Source: Deltaproteobacteria bacterium
GTDB lineage: Bacteria > Desulfobacterota > Desulfobulbia > Desulfobulbales > VMSU01
Assembly: GCA_024275235.1 (NCBI GenBank)
Contig: JAJRZN010000035.1
Location: 1 to 32,998, forward strand
Reading direction: 5' to 3'
Length of the DNA: 32,998 nt
The notes beneath the pieces were generated by a model. That model worked only from the letters and a program-made list of their open reading frames with translations. It made no database searches and was not told where the DNA came from. The position numbers were made by a program, and so were the translations under genes. The number at the start of each line of letters is the position of its first letter. Positions within the stretch are counted from its first letter, which is position 1. Shown here one piece after another: positions 23,596 through 32,554 of this stretch.

Positions 23596-24560
23596 GACGC
23601 GAAGACCTCAATAAATTTCCTGGCAAAACGATGACTCTGCTCTTCGGGCAAGGCGTTAATCCCGGCCGCCGCCCGCCGCCCGCCGCCGGTGGGGAAGTTC
23701 AGGCAGAGGTCATCAGCCCCCTGACGATTGGTAAGCGGGGCACGGACACTGACCATCAAAGTATTATCACCGTTATCCACCAGCAGGGCATGGGCCAGAT
23801 CCTCACGTTCCCTGGCCCGTTCATTGATAAAGACCCCGGCAACCCGCTTACTCCAGGAAGCCGCCGGGAATTGATAGATCCGGCCGGCATCATTTTCCTC
23901 CAGGGGAGCGCGGGCCCTGGCCAGAGCCATATCACTCTCAAACCCCTGCCGCAGACGATCCAGAATCTCTGATTTTGTGATAAAATCGAAGGGATCAGTA
24001 AAGGGATGAAGAGCCTGATACAACTCATCGGGCCGAAAATGCAGATCATCCAGAGAGGCCCCGTAACCGTTGTAATTCAGCAGTTCCCCTAACTCACGCA
24101 GGGCGCCGAGGTCTGATTCAGAAAGATTCAGCCCGGCCGCGGTCTCGCGGGCGGCCTCATGGAGATTATCACCAAAGGCGGCCGCCACGGCCCAGGGCCG
24201 GTAACGGCCGTTTAACAGCCGGTCTACAATCATGGAGGTACAAACCTCCGGGGCCGGATCAATATGGGCACTGAGCAAAGGATTATCCGGAACATCACCG
24301 CTGAAATGATGATCAACATAAAACACCAGACAGCCACACTGCAGGAGCTCCAGCAGTGAAGCATGATTAGAGGACATGGAGACATCCAGCACCGTTATCT
24401 CATCACCGGCCACGGCCTCGAGCGGCACTCTCTCTAATAATTTAATATCCCGCTTAACCCCGGTAATCAAATGAGCCGTCGGGCGCGGCGCGGCCAGCCG
24501 CAGTTGATGCAGAGCGCAAATGCCATCCGCGTCGCCGTTAAAGACATCAAAATACTGCAT
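23592..24560 (-). CDS. DHH-family phosphoesterase
   Basis: 322 residues with the DHH-superfamily motifs: FNGDADGICA with Asp10 and Asp12, TVLDVSMS with Asp59, the DHH itself at 83-85 (YVDHHFSG), and a late PTGGGRRAAAGIN substrate loop of the DHHA1 domain. These enzymes use Mn2+ to hydrolyse short oligonucleotides, pAp or cyclic dinucleotides, depending on subfamily. The helical region between (about 130-210) is divergent, so I cannot tell NrnA-like oligoribonuclease from c-di-NMP phosphodiesterase. It lies 16 bases after lptD with a GGGGAGG ribosome binding site and overlaps mltB by four bases. Confidence 0.85.
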   Translation of the reverse strand: MQYFDVFNGDADGICALHQLRLAAPRPTAHLITGVKRDIKLLERVPLEAVAGDEITVLDVSMSSNHASLLELLQCGCLVFYVDHHFSGDVPDNPLLSAHIDPAPEVCTSMIVDRLLNGRYRPWAVAAAFGDNLHEAARETAAGLNLSESDLGALRELGELLNYNGYGASLDDLHFRPDELYQALHPFTDPFDFITKSEILDRLRQGFESDMALARARAPLEENDAGRIYQFPAASWSKRVAGVFINERAREREDLAHALLVDNGDNTLMVSVRAPLTNRQGADDLCLNFPTGGGRRAAAGINALPEEQSHRFARKFIEVFAS

Positions 24561-24576
24561 ACTTTTTCCGCCTCCC

Positions 24577-26841
24577 CTACTTCATGGCTTTATTAAAGCC
24601 GATTATATTCCCCACCCCTTCAAGACTGAAGAGTACAGTAAAGCGGTAATCCTCATCAGTAGCGGTGGCGGCCAGGACTTCCATGGACCAGCAGGCCGGA
24701 TTATAAAAGAGACGCAATGAGGCATCCGAGGTCTCATCGGTACTCAACGAGTGATCAAATATCGCCTGAGCCGAGAGAACGTGGCTGAAATTCTTGATCA
24801 TATTGATATTAACCTGATTAATGGTCTGAGTCGGATAATAGCGGTAGCCGAAACCCACGCTATCCTTATTGGCATTACTGTAGTTAGAGGTCAGCTCGTA
24901 ATTTAATATCCCGCGGCCATAGACATTCCACTGGGTCTTGTAGATCATGCTCCAGGCCGGCAGGGGATAAAGCCCCAGCTCAATGGCAATATCAGACAGG
25001 GGACGATGATGATCGTCCGGGCCGCTCAAATCCCGGTGGGCCTCCCGGATATTATAGGACTGCGTGATCTTGCTGTAGGCCAGTCTCCGGCTCTGGCTGT
25101 CATCACCCTGCCGCCCCAGGTCAAAATCATTATCCAGACCATAGGTTATCAGATTTTTGGCGGCAATACGATCTATACCGTCCATACTCGGCAGATATCT
25201 CTGGTCTCTGTAGGGGATATAATCATATGAAACCCGCGGGCGGATTATATGAGTAAGACGCCGCTGGCCGGCGAGAGAAAAATCCCGCATGAAGATGGTG
25301 GAGGTGGCCAGATTAAAATCATAGAGATAACGGTTTAAGATGCCGCTGCCGTACTTTGACGGGCCGCCGCTCTTATCATCCACATCATAGAAAGTCTCCC
25401 GCACCCCCACAGTAGCGGTGGTCTCAAGATAGGGACTGATGGATAAAGGGGCGGTCAGCTGCGGATGGAGGTCAAGGCGCTGCCCCCCTACTCCGGCCTC
25501 CTGCCAGTAATATACAAAATCCGTATTCCAGAGAATATCCGTGGACTCCGCGAAGGAGCGCAGAGCCCCAACCCCGGCCTGATAGCGCAGCAGAGGGGTG
25601 CGGCCGTCAAAGGTAATATGAGGCAGACTCCAGAGATGATGGGTGGAGGGGGTTGAAGTAGTATCATCCACCGTTCGCAGTTCCCCGTTCAGGCTCATAT
25701 TAGACCAGGATTTGGAAAGCTGCAGGGTGTTGGAACGAACGAGGGTGGTTTTTGATTCAAAACCGCGTTTAAAAACCTTGTTAAAGCGTTGATCGCTCTT
25801 GGTAAAGCCCAGAAGCCCGTCACTGTACTCCTGAAGATAATCCCGGTCGGAGACCAGATCAATATCGGCCCGGCCCTGCCAGCCATCAGGAAAGGCGTGA
25901 TCTATCTTGCCGCGCAGCCAGTAACGGTTCTTGACGGTGCGGTAAATTCCATCCGATTTATAATCATCCGCCGCGGTATCTTTTAAACGGTCATGAAGAT
26001 AATTCAAGGCCACCATGCCTTTTGAGTTTTTATCATGGACATAGCGGTATTCCATGCCGCCCAAGACCCCTCTTTTACTTAAACCGCCGCCATAGAGAGT
26101 AATATCCTGGCTCGGTGAAAGATTTATAAAAAAGGGCACCAGAACCCCGCTGCCGTCACGGCTTCCCTGGGAAAACTCCGGCATCAGAAGACCGGTCTTA
26201 CGATGCTGGTTGGTGGAAAAGGCGAAATAGGGAGAATAGAGCACCGGTACATCCTTTACCCGCAGAGTGGCGTTAACGAAATGAGCAAAACCCTCCTCGG
26301 TAATATGAGCCCGGCTCCAGCCAAAGCGCCAGGGCGGAGACTTACCGGCCTCCGGGTCGCATTTGGTAATCCAGCCGTCACGCAGATAATAGGTCAACTC
26401 TCCGGTTTTAGTCACCTCTTCCCCGGCAAGATAAACATGACGTTTGGGGAAGTAGAGAGTGGCATGGCGCAGGGTGCCGGTATGGTTACGCAAGTTGAGA
26501 TCGGCCATTTCGGCGGTGATATGTTCAGCAGCGGAATCAAGCACCACATGGCCCCGTACCTTGATAAGATTCCCCTTTTCAAGACGCAGCCAGTCCCCAT
26601 GAATGGTAAGGGGCTTAGGGGCGGCGGCAGTCGGTGCCGGAGTTATGCCGCTCACCATCCCCTGTTTACGGGTCATAATCACATGCCCCTCGGCCACGAG
26701 ACATTCAGGATTGGTGAAACGGGACATTTTATCCGCCTTCACCTCCCATGGCGTATCAGCCATCCCGGCCCATAGCGGAACGGCTGACAAAACAAAATAT
26801 CCCAGGCCGATAAAGGCATATATGAAAGTAATCAGACGCAC
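24577..26841 (-). CDS. lptD: LPS-assembly protein LptD
   Basis: 754-residue outer-membrane beta-barrel that places lipopolysaccharide in the outer leaflet with LptE. The GTG start gives a signal peptide (about 1-25, ending PLWAG). An N-terminal OstA-type jellyroll (about 30-180: VKADKMSRF..., VAEGHVIM, KVRGHVVLDSA, ITAEMADLN, HATLYFP, and YLAGEEVTKTG) is followed by the barrel strands (PVLYSPYFAF..., GLLMPEFSQG..., GGGLSKRGVLGGMEYRY) to the end. Length and layout fit a deltaproteobacterial LptD. No obvious ribosome binding site precedes the GTG. It heads the lptD-DHH-mltB operon and shows that the host makes an LPS outer membrane. Confidence 0.93.
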   Translation of the reverse strand: MRLITFIYAFIGLGYFVLSAVPLWAGMADTPWEVKADKMSRFTNPECLVAEGHVIMTRKQGMVSGITPAPTAAAPKPLTIHGDWLRLEKGNLIKVRGHVVLDSAAEHITAEMADLNLRNHTGTLRHATLYFPKRHVYLAGEEVTKTGELTYYLRDGWITKCDPEAGKSPPWRFGWSRAHITEEGFAHFVNATLRVKDVPVLYSPYFAFSTNQHRKTGLLMPEFSQGSRDGSGVLVPFFINLSPSQDITLYGGGLSKRGVLGGMEYRYVHDKNSKGMVALNYLHDRLKDTAADDYKSDGIYRTVKNRYWLRGKIDHAFPDGWQGRADIDLVSDRDYLQEYSDGLLGFTKSDQRFNKVFKRGFESKTTLVRSNTLQLSKSWSNMSLNGELRTVDDTTSTPSTHHLWSLPHITFDGRTPLLRYQAGVGALRSFAESTDILWNTDFVYYWQEAGVGGQRLDLHPQLTAPLSISPYLETTATVGVRETFYDVDDKSGGPSKYGSGILNRYLYDFNLATSTIFMRDFSLAGQRRLTHIIRPRVSYDYIPYRDQRYLPSMDGIDRIAAKNLITYGLDNDFDLGRQGDDSQSRRLAYSKITQSYNIREAHRDLSGPDDHHRPLSDIAIELGLYPLPAWSMIYKTQWNVYGRGILNYELTSNYSNANKDSVGFGYRYYPTQTINQVNINMIKNFSHVLSAQAIFDHSLSTDETSDASLRLFYNPACWSMEVLAATATDEDYRFTVLFSLEGVGNIIGFNKAMK

Positions 26842-26936
26842 GTCATATTTTTAAATAATTGTAACTTCAGGTACAAACGAAAAGCTGCTCTCAACAGTGA
26901 GCCGTTCAGGAAAGCGCAGACTCCAAACAAGCACAG

Positions 26937-26951
26937 GCCGCGGGCTGCGGC
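26937..26951. other. GC-rich 5-bp hairpin in the ilvD-lptD gap
   Basis: GCCGC, a five-base loop, then GCGGC, shortly after the ilvD stop. There is no T run on the minus strand, so it is at most a weak pause or Rho-dependent end. The rest of the 123-base gap must hold the lptD promoter, which I cannot define. Confidence 0.2.
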
Positions 26952-26964
26952 AAAGCTGCTGCTA

Positions 26965-28632
26965 TTACGAATCCTTTAACACCGCGCCGGTACTTCCGGA
27001 GGTTACCATTTTGGCATAACGGGCCGCGTATCCCGTCTTTATCCGGGGTTCCGGGGGCTGCCACTGCTGCCGGCGGCGGGCTAATTCATCCTCCGCCACC
27101 TCCATATCCAAGCTGTGCTCTTTGATGTTAATCTTAATTATATCCCCCTCACGCAACAGGGCGATGGGGCCGCCCAGGGCCGCCTCCGGCGAGACATGAC
27201 CGATACAGGCCCCCTGAGTGCCGCCGGAGAAACGACCATCGGTAATCAGGGCGACGGAATTCCCCAGACCCATGCCGATAATAGCCGAGGTGGGGGAGAG
27301 CATCTCCGGCATTCCGGGGCCGCCCCTGGGGCCGAGATAACGCAGCACCACCACGTCACCGGGCTGAATCTGACCGCCGAGAATAGCCTCCTGGGCCTCT
27401 TCCTCGGAGTCAAAAACCCGGGCCGGGCCGGAATGCACCAGCATCTCCGGGCTGACGGCGGACTGTTTAACCGCCCCGCCATCGGGGGCCAGAGAGCCAA
27501 AGAGAATGGCAATGCCGCCAATCTTGTGATAGGGGGCGGCGGCCGGTTTAATAATCTCACGATCCCGCACCGCCGCCGTCTTCAGATTCTCACCCATGGT
27601 TCTGCCGGTGGCAGTCATCACCTCAAGGTTAATGGTATCAGGCAGGGTGGCAAGTTCCGCCATTACCGCCTGCACCCCGCCGGCCTCATTTAACTGCTGC
27701 ATACTGTGACTGCCGCCGGGTATCAGACTGCAGACATGCGGTACCCTGGAGCTTACTTCATTAAAGGTTTCCAGGGGCAGATCGACCTCCGCCTCCCTGG
27801 CAATGGCCGGGATATGAAGGACGGTATTGGTGGAGCAGCCCAGGGCCATATCAACAGCCATGGCATTCTCAAAAGCCTGGCGAGTGGCAATGTCACGGGG
27901 TTTAATATCCTTGGCCAGCAGATCCATCACCGCCATGCCGGCCATCTTGGCCAGCCTGATACGGGCCGCGTCCACCGCCGGGATGGTGCCGTTACCCGGC
28001 AGACCCAGACCAAGGGCTTCGGTTAGGCAGTTCATGGAATTAGCGGTAAAAAGTCCGGCGCAGGAGCCGCAGCCCGGACAGGCCGCATTTTCCAGCTCAG
28101 TCAGCTCACTCTCATCCATCTGGCCGGATTTAACCTTGCCAATACCCTCAAAGACCGTAACGAGGTGAGTATCCTGCCCCCGGAAACGGCCGGTGAGCAT
28201 GGGGCCGCCGCTGACCATGAGGGCCGGAATATTCAAGCGCAGCATAGCCATGAGCATGCCGGGAACGATCTTATCACAATTAGGAATAAGAACCATGGCA
28301 TCAAAGGGATGAGCCATACCCATAATCTCCACCGAATCGGCAATAATCTCCCGGCTGGCCAGGGAATATTTCATGCCGGTATGACCCATGGCGATACCAT
28401 CACAGACGCCTATGGTGGCAAAGGCAATGGGAGTGCCGCCGGCCATACGGATACCGGTCTTCACCGCCTCCAGAATCTTATCGAGATGAATGTGGCCGGG
28501 AATAATCTCATTATGGGCATGGGCAACGCCGATGAGCGGCCGGGATATTTCCTCGTCGGTATACCCCATGGCCTTCATCAATGAACGATGCGGAGCCCGT
28601 TCCAACCCTTTTTTAATAATATCACTACGCAT
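26965..28632 (-). CDS. ilvD: Dihydroxy-acid dehydratase
   Basis: 555 residues, normal IlvD length. It dehydrates 2,3-dihydroxy-isovalerate and 2,3-dihydroxy-3-methylvalerate to the 2-keto acids of valine and isoleucine. It carries the iron-sulfur cysteine motifs PNCDKI (Cys119) and CPGCGSCAG (Cys185, Cys188, Cys191) and the [10 protein letters not shown] loop (Cys77 precedes it). The C-terminus has the [17 protein letters not shown] motif. GGGAGAAG is a good ribosome binding site six bases upstream. It stands alone on the minus strand with a 291-base divergent gap to the radical SAM gene. No other ilv or leu gene is present. Confidence 0.96.
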   Translation of the reverse strand: MRSDIIKKGLERAPHRSLMKAMGYTDEEISRPLIGVAHAHNEIIPGHIHLDKILEAVKTGIRMAGGTPIAFATIGVCDGIAMGHTGMKYSLASREIIADSVEIMGMAHPFDAMVLIPNCDKIVPGMLMAMLRLNIPALMVSGGPMLTGRFRGQDTHLVTVFEGIGKVKSGQMDESELTELENAACPGCGSCAGLFTANSMNCLTEALGLGLPGNGTIPAVDAARIRLAKMAGMAVMDLLAKDIKPRDIATRQAFENAMAVDMALGCSTNTVLHIPAIAREAEVDLPLETFNEVSSRVPHVCSLIPGGSHSMQQLNEAGGVQAVMAELATLPDTINLEVMTATGRTMGENLKTAAVRDREIIKPAAAPYHKIGGIAILFGSLAPDGGAVKQSAVSPEMLVHSGPARVFDSEEEAQEAILGGQIQPGDVVVLRYLGPRGGPGMPEMLSPTSAIIGMGLGNSVALITDGRFSGGTQGACIGHVSPEAALGGPIALLREGDIIKINIKEHSLDMEVAEDELARRRQQWQPPEPRIKTGYAARYAKMVTSGSTGAVLKDS

Positions 28633-28923
28633 ATCTAACTTCTCCCTGTGATTATATGAATGATGGCCAAGACTCTAATGTTTCGTTATATCCGGGCAGC
28701 CAGGCATGATGATTAATCAAATCGTCTTAATTTACGTGCCATCCCGGTCAGTGTCAAGCGCTAAATCTTGACATCCCCAGGAAATAATGGTAGTTTCTTG
28801 ACTTTTAATTTTGAGTGAAAATTAATAATTGGCAGTTTATCGCCTGATGTTGATCAGCGGCATGCGGATTACCCTTTTTAGACTATATCCGGGTTCAAGG
28901 CCTTACTGCTTTATAGATAAATC
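28633..28923. promoter_or_regulatory. Divergent intergenic region, ilvD and radical SAM gene
   Basis: A 291-base gap serving two promoters. In the plus direction, TTGACA (28768-28773) is followed 17 bases later by TAGTTT (28791-28796), and TTGACT (28798-28803) is followed 18 bases later by TTAATA (28822-28827). The second is a plausible promoter about 100 bases before the radical SAM start. That start (28924) lacks a clear Shine-Dalgarno. No leader peptide for branched-chain amino acid control of ilvD is obvious. Confidence 0.35.
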
Positions 28924-29898
28924 ATGAATATATTCGGGCCAGTTAACTCACGCCGCCTCGGTCTCTCCTTAGGCATTGATCTCGTCCCCGGCTTCTGTAC
29001 CTTCAACTGTGTGTATTGTGAAATAAACCGCCAAAAGATAAGAACCTGCCAACGACGGGAATATATCCCCACCGTCGATATTATCACTGAATTAGACCAG
29101 CACCTGGCAGATGAGGACAAAGCGGAATTAGACATATATACGATTACGGCCAGCGGCGAGCCTACCCTGCATAACGGCATCGGCCGGATTATCCGCCATA
29201 TCAAAGATCACAGCTCCAAACCGGTGGCTGTACTCACCAATGGTTCACTGCTTCATATGCCGGAAGTCAGACGGGAACTCATGGCGGCCGATATAATCAT
29301 CCCCTCCCTTGACGCGGCCCGCCCGGCAGGCTTTCTGGCCCTGAATCGGCCGGCAGCGGGACTTGGTATAGATACTATTATCAAAGGGATTAAAAATTTT
29401 AAAGAAGAATATCCAGGGAAATTATGGCTGGAGATTCTTCTCTGTCAGGGAATAAATGACAGTGAAGATGATATTAAAGCCCTGGAACATGCCGTTGACA
29501 GCATCGTCCCGGATAAAATACAGCTTAACACCGTTGACCGTCCGCCCCTTGAGGCCAATGCCCGGCCTTTAAGCCGCCCGCGGTTAAAACAGATTGCGGC
29601 AAGATTACCTGGCGAAGTTGAAATTATCGCCAGGGGGCACTCCGACCCGGCGGCGCATAAGACCGTCAGGCCAAATGATCCACATGAAATAATTGAACTT
29701 TTAAAGCGTCGGCCCTGCACCAGCGAGGATATCTGTCTAACCCTGAATTATGAAAAGACATGGGTTTTGACCACCCTTGAAAAACTGGCCGAAGCTGAAC
29801 AAATTACCCCAACGAGACATCGTGACCTGAAATATTGGACGATGACAAAGGAAACCAATGAGCGAAGAAAAGGAAACAAAGAACAAAGAGCAGAATGA
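28924..29898 (+). CDS. Radical SAM protein (COG0731-like) with C-terminal winged helix
   Basis: 324 residues. The [4Fe-4S]-binding cysteines are Cys25, Cys29 and Cys32 (CTFNCVYC), in the GPVNSRRLGLSLGID context seen in the wyosine-synthetase-related COG0731 group. Further SAM-fold marks are TITASGEPTLH and AVLTNGSLL. From about 245 a short winged-helix domain (TSEDICLTLNYEKTWVLTTL) follows. The exact substrate is unknown; COG0731 members in bacteria are mostly uncharacterised. Its 3' end overlaps the RNase E/G gene by 41 bases in another frame, so the two are tightly coupled. The tail after WTM is hydrophilic and could be an artefact of that overlap. Confidence 0.85.
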   Translation: MNIFGPVNSRRLGLSLGIDLVPGFCTFNCVYCEINRQKIRTCQRREYIPTVDIITELDQHLADEDKAELDIYTITASGEPTLHNGIGRIIRHIKDHSSKPVAVLTNGSLLHMPEVRRELMAADIIIPSLDAARPAGFLALNRPAAGLGIDTIIKGIKNFKEEYPGKLWLEILLCQGINDSEDDIKALEHAVDSIVPDKIQLNTVDRPPLEANARPLSRPRLKQIAARLPGEVEIIARGHSDPAAHKTVRPNDPHEIIELLKRRPCTSEDICLTLNYEKTWVLTTLEKLAEAEQITPTRHRDLKYWTMTKETNERRKGNKEQRAE

Positions 29899-31723
29899 AG
29901 AACAACAGACTAAGCCGGTAAAAAACCAAAAGCGGCCAGCCGCTTCCGGGGCCCGCAAATCTTCCAGCAGCCGCGCTAAACCAAAGGGCCGGGCGACCAA
30001 CAAAAAGACCAGCAGACAGCCCGCCCCGGCCGAGCCCGTCCTTGAAGCGGACACAGACTCCAGCTCACCAGAGCCAACCACCAAAACCAAAGAAAAAACC
30101 AAAGCAAAACCAAAATCCCGGCCCAAAGCGGATAAAGCTCCCAAAGAGCCCAAATCCCGGCCGGCCAAAGAGGCAGCCAAGGGCAGAAACGCAGCCCCAA
30201 AGGCCTCCAAAACCACCTCCGCCAAGGCCAGGGAGGATGTATATAAACTACTGATCAACGCCGAGGAACCGGAAGAATGCCGCATCGCCATGCTGGAGAA
30301 TGGCCGTTTAGAGGCCTTCTATATTGAGACTGTCTCCCGTGAACGTACCAAGGGTAATATTTACAAGGGCCGGGTGGTCTCAGTGGAAACCAATCTGCAG
30401 GCCGCCTTTATTGATATCGGCACCGGCAAAAACGCCTTCCTGCCCTTCAGCGAAATCCACCCCGAATACTACAGCGCCGAGCTCCCCAACGACCGGCACT
30501 GGAAGGATATCAACTTCAAGGAATCTCTCAAGATCGGTCAGGAAATGCTGGTGGAGGTAATCAAAGAGACCACGGGTAATAAAGGGGCCAACATCACCAC
30601 CTTTTTATCCCTGCCGGGGCGTTATGTGGTGCTGATGCCGGGTAGCGACTCCCATGGTATCTCACGCCAGATTGAGTCCCAGGAACAACGCAAAAAGCTG
30701 CGGGAGATGCTGGAGAGCTGCAAGCTGCCGGAGGGCGTGGGTTATATAATCCGTACCGCCAGCAAGGGAATTACCAAGACCGCTCTCACCAAGGATGTCC
30801 GTTTTCTCATTAAACTATGGGACGACATCCGCAAGCGGGGACAAAGCGAAAAGGCCCCGGCCCTGGTCTATGGCGAACAGAATATCGTTACCCGTTTCTT
30901 AAGGGATCACTTCACCGCCGACATCAAGGAAATTCAGGTAGACAGTGAGGACTCCTACCGCCAGGTCAAGGATTTCATGGAATTACTACCGGCCGCCCAG
31001 CAGAAAAAGACCACGGTACATCTCCATAAGGGGCCGCGCCCCCTGTTGAACTCCCATAATATTGAGGAACAGATCGAGCAGATCTACCGGCCGACAGTCA
31101 AACTGCCATCGGGCGGTTCCATCGTTATTAACCCCACCGAGGCTCTGGTGGCCATTGATGTCAACTCAGGCAGTACCGGACGGGATAAAAAATTCGCCGA
31201 GACCATCTTTCTCGCCAATATGGAGGCTGCGGAGGAACTGGCCCGCCAGGTGCGGCTCCGGGATCTGGGCGGGCTGATTGTCATTGATTTCATTGATATG
31301 CGTTCTGCCGCCAATATCCGCGAGGTGGAGAAGAAGGTCAAGAGCAGCATGAAGCGGGATAAAGCCAAGATTGATTTCGCCCGCATCTCCAAATTCGGCC
31401 TGATGCAGATTTCCCGTCAGCGTATGGGCTCACCCATCGCCGCCCGCAATTACGTGACCTGCGAATGCTGTAAGGGACGGGGCATTATTCGTTCGGTGGA
31501 GACCCAGGCCTTAAGCTGCCTGCGCCAGATCCAAACCGGAATTTCCCGCAAAAACATCAAGACCGTTCAATGCCGTCTGCCCATGCACGTCAGTCAATAT
31601 CTCTTAAACCGCAAACGCACCGAGCTGGCAGAACTGGAAAAGCACTACGGAGCGGCCATCAATATTGAGATTGATCCGGCCATGCTGCCGGCTGACAGCG
31701 AGATAGACTTTCTGAAAAAGTAG
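29858..31723 (+). CDS. Ribonuclease E/G with KAP-rich N-terminal extension
   Basis: 621 residues. The endonuclease core starts near 128: S1 domain (about 165-260, NIYKGRVVSVETNLQAAFID), the catalytic metal-binding Asp434 in AIDVNSGS and Asp477 in VIDFIDM, and a zinc-link motif (Cys535 to Cys538 in CECCKGRG). The enzyme cuts single-stranded RNA with a 5'-end preference in rRNA and mRNA processing. Residues 1-125 are almost only Lys, Ala, Pro, Ser, Arg and Glu, disordered and basic. Typical RNase E has its disordered part at the C-terminus, and RNase G has none. AAAGGA six bases upstream fixes the start, inside the radical SAM gene. The core is secure; whether to name it rne or rng is not. Confidence 0.92.
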   Translation: MSEEKETKNKEQNEEQQTKPVKNQKRPAASGARKSSSSRAKPKGRATNKKTSRQPAPAEPVLEADTDSSSPEPTTKTKEKTKAKPKSRPKADKAPKEPKSRPAKEAAKGRNAAPKASKTTSAKAREDVYKLLINAEEPEECRIAMLENGRLEAFYIETVSRERTKGNIYKGRVVSVETNLQAAFIDIGTGKNAFLPFSEIHPEYYSAELPNDRHWKDINFKESLKIGQEMLVEVIKETTGNKGANITTFLSLPGRYVVLMPGSDSHGISRQIESQEQRKKLREMLESCKLPEGVGYIIRTASKGITKTALTKDVRFLIKLWDDIRKRGQSEKAPALVYGEQNIVTRFLRDHFTADIKEIQVDSEDSYRQVKDFMELLPAAQQKKTTVHLHKGPRPLLNSHNIEEQIEQIYRPTVKLPSGGSIVINPTEALVAIDVNSGSTGRDKKFAETIFLANMEAAEELARQVRLRDLGGLIVIDFIDMRSAANIREVEKKVKSSMKRDKAKIDFARISKFGLMQISRQRMGSPIAARNYVTCECCKGRGIIRSVETQALSCLRQIQTGISRKNIKTVQCRLPMHVSQYLLNRKRTELAELEKHYGAAINIEIDPAMLPADSEIDFLKK

Positions 31724-31740
31724 ATAAAAAGCTGTCCTTT

Positions 31741-31779
31741 TTATTATTGATGGACTTCTTACGAGTCCATCAATAATAA
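31741..31779 (+). terminator. Perfect 16-bp hairpin after the RNase gene
   Basis: TTATTATTGATGGACT, a seven-base loop, then AGTCCATCAATAATAA, starting 17 bases after the stop. A T-rich stretch (TTGTCAATTTTTTC) follows, so it may work as a terminator, although the T run is not directly adjacent. The inner part recurs, degraded, at 22245-22273. Confidence 0.65.
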
Positions 31780-31835
31780 TTGTCAATTTTTTCAATACCT
31801 ACTCTTGTGTATATTCCCTTGACATATCCACAGCG

Positions 31836-31928
31836 CACTTACGCCCCCACTCCTGCGGCCATAAAAACTGCCCACACTGCCAGAGTCACGAAAACCAGCG
31901 CCGGATTGAAAACCAATTGAAGAAACTT
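31836..31928 (+). pseudogene. Remnant of an IS91-like transposase (zinc-binding N-terminal part)
   Basis: Translating the plus strand in this frame gives HLRPHSCGHKNCPHCQSHEN and then QRRIENQLKKL. The Cys-Gly-His...Cys-Pro-xx-Cys-Gln pattern followed by a QxxL helix is the zinc-binding N-terminus of IS91/IS801-type (Y2) transposases, where the next residues normally read LLPxxYF. Here homology stops after KKL and the frame runs into the tandem repeat and soon into a stop. There is no start codon or ribosome binding site. I rate it a 31-codon relic of a once-inserted element. Confidence 0.55.
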
Positions 31929-31956
31929 TCTATATGGTTTCAAGGACGTACTTGTC

Positions 31957-32002
31957 CAACAAACGGTTATATTGTGGTTCAACAAACGGTTATATTGTGG
32001 TT
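31957..32002. repeat. Exact 23-bp tandem duplication
   Basis: Two adjacent copies (31957-31979 and 31980-32002) of a 23-base unit that begins CAACAAACGGTT and ends TTGTGGTT. There are no differences between copies, so the duplication is recent or maintained. It starts 28 bases after the transposase homology ends. Confidence 0.9.
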
Positions 32003-32143
32003 CGTTCCTCACACAATATAATCTTATTCGTTGTTTATATGATTTCAACAACTTATTGATTTGTGTTGCACAATATTCTAATCTTTAGAGCAACGAATTT
32101 GCTGTTTTAATTTCTTGTAGTTTGTTCATTGGAAACAGTGTGC

Positions 32144-32554
32144 TTAAGAAAAGATAATTTTAAATTTTCTTCTCCCTTTAATGCGGTAAATTGAGAAGTC
32201 GCGGTCTATTGTCGCAATGGTATTTAGATTCAGTTTTTCTGCAAGATAAACCAGGCAGGAATCTGCAAAATCCATTGGCAAATCACGGTATTTTTCTGTT
32301 AATTCTTTTAGTCTCCCGAAATCGTTGTTTTCAATGTTTTGGATTTCAACGGCTCCTCTATGTATCCACTCAATAAAATCGATTTGGGCATTTCGATTAA
32401 AATCTAACAGGTGCAGAGTTTCGGTGACCGACGAAATGGTTGTAACAAGTGGAAATTTATTTGTTTTTATAAAATTCACTGAATCAGAGTGGTATTTGTC
32501 TGATGCGTCAAATAAAGCTATTAATGGCCCAGAATCAAGTAAGATTTTTTTCAT
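32144..32554 (-). CDS. PIN-domain toxin (VapC-like)
   Basis: 136 residues. The acidic PIN active site is present: Asp7 in LLDSGPLIAL, Glu45 in SVTETLHLLD, Asp98 in MDFADSCLVYLA and Asp117 in TIDRDFSIYR. PIN toxins cut RNA, often initiator tRNA or rRNA, when freed from their antitoxin. The start overlaps the antitoxin stop by four bases (ATGA). The DNA is AT-rich compared with the core genes, a sign of transfer. The layout (RHH antitoxin first, PIN toxin second) is that of type II VapBC modules, though the RNA target cannot be inferred. Confidence 0.88.
   Translation of the reverse strand: MKKILLDSGPLIALFDASDKYHSDSVNFIKTNKFPLVTTISSVTETLHLLDFNRNAQIDFIEWIHRGAVEIQNIENNDFGRLKELTEKYRDLPMDFADSCLVYLAEKLNLNTIATIDRDFSIYRIKGRRKFKIIFS

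Larger units (their letters stand above)
31780..32143. other. Low-GC gap with transposase remnant and duplications
   Basis: No intact gene. It contains the IS91-like fragment (31836-31928), an exact 23-bp tandem duplication (31957-32002) and, after it, ACAATATAA (32013 region) that inversely matches the TTATATTGT in the duplicated unit. The remaining part up to 32143 is AT-rich and shows no feature I can name; it follows the end of the toxin gene. Confidence 0.5.

Noticed and set aside
29737-30291. Long minus-strand frame of 184 residues opposite the RNase N-terminal extension
   Set aside because: It arises from the biased lysine/alanine/proline codons on the other strand, has low-complexity Leu/Ala/Gly/Ser content, and overlaps a well-supported gene.
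31839-32051. Minus-strand frame of 70 residues with a hydrophobic end
   Set aside because: It spans the transposase relic and both copies of the tandem duplication, so it is a composite of debris rather than a gene.
31951-32060. Integron attC site or short CRISPR array around the tandem 23-bp repeats
   Set aside because: The two copies abut without spacers, and no paired GTTRRRY/RYYYAAC core sites are found.
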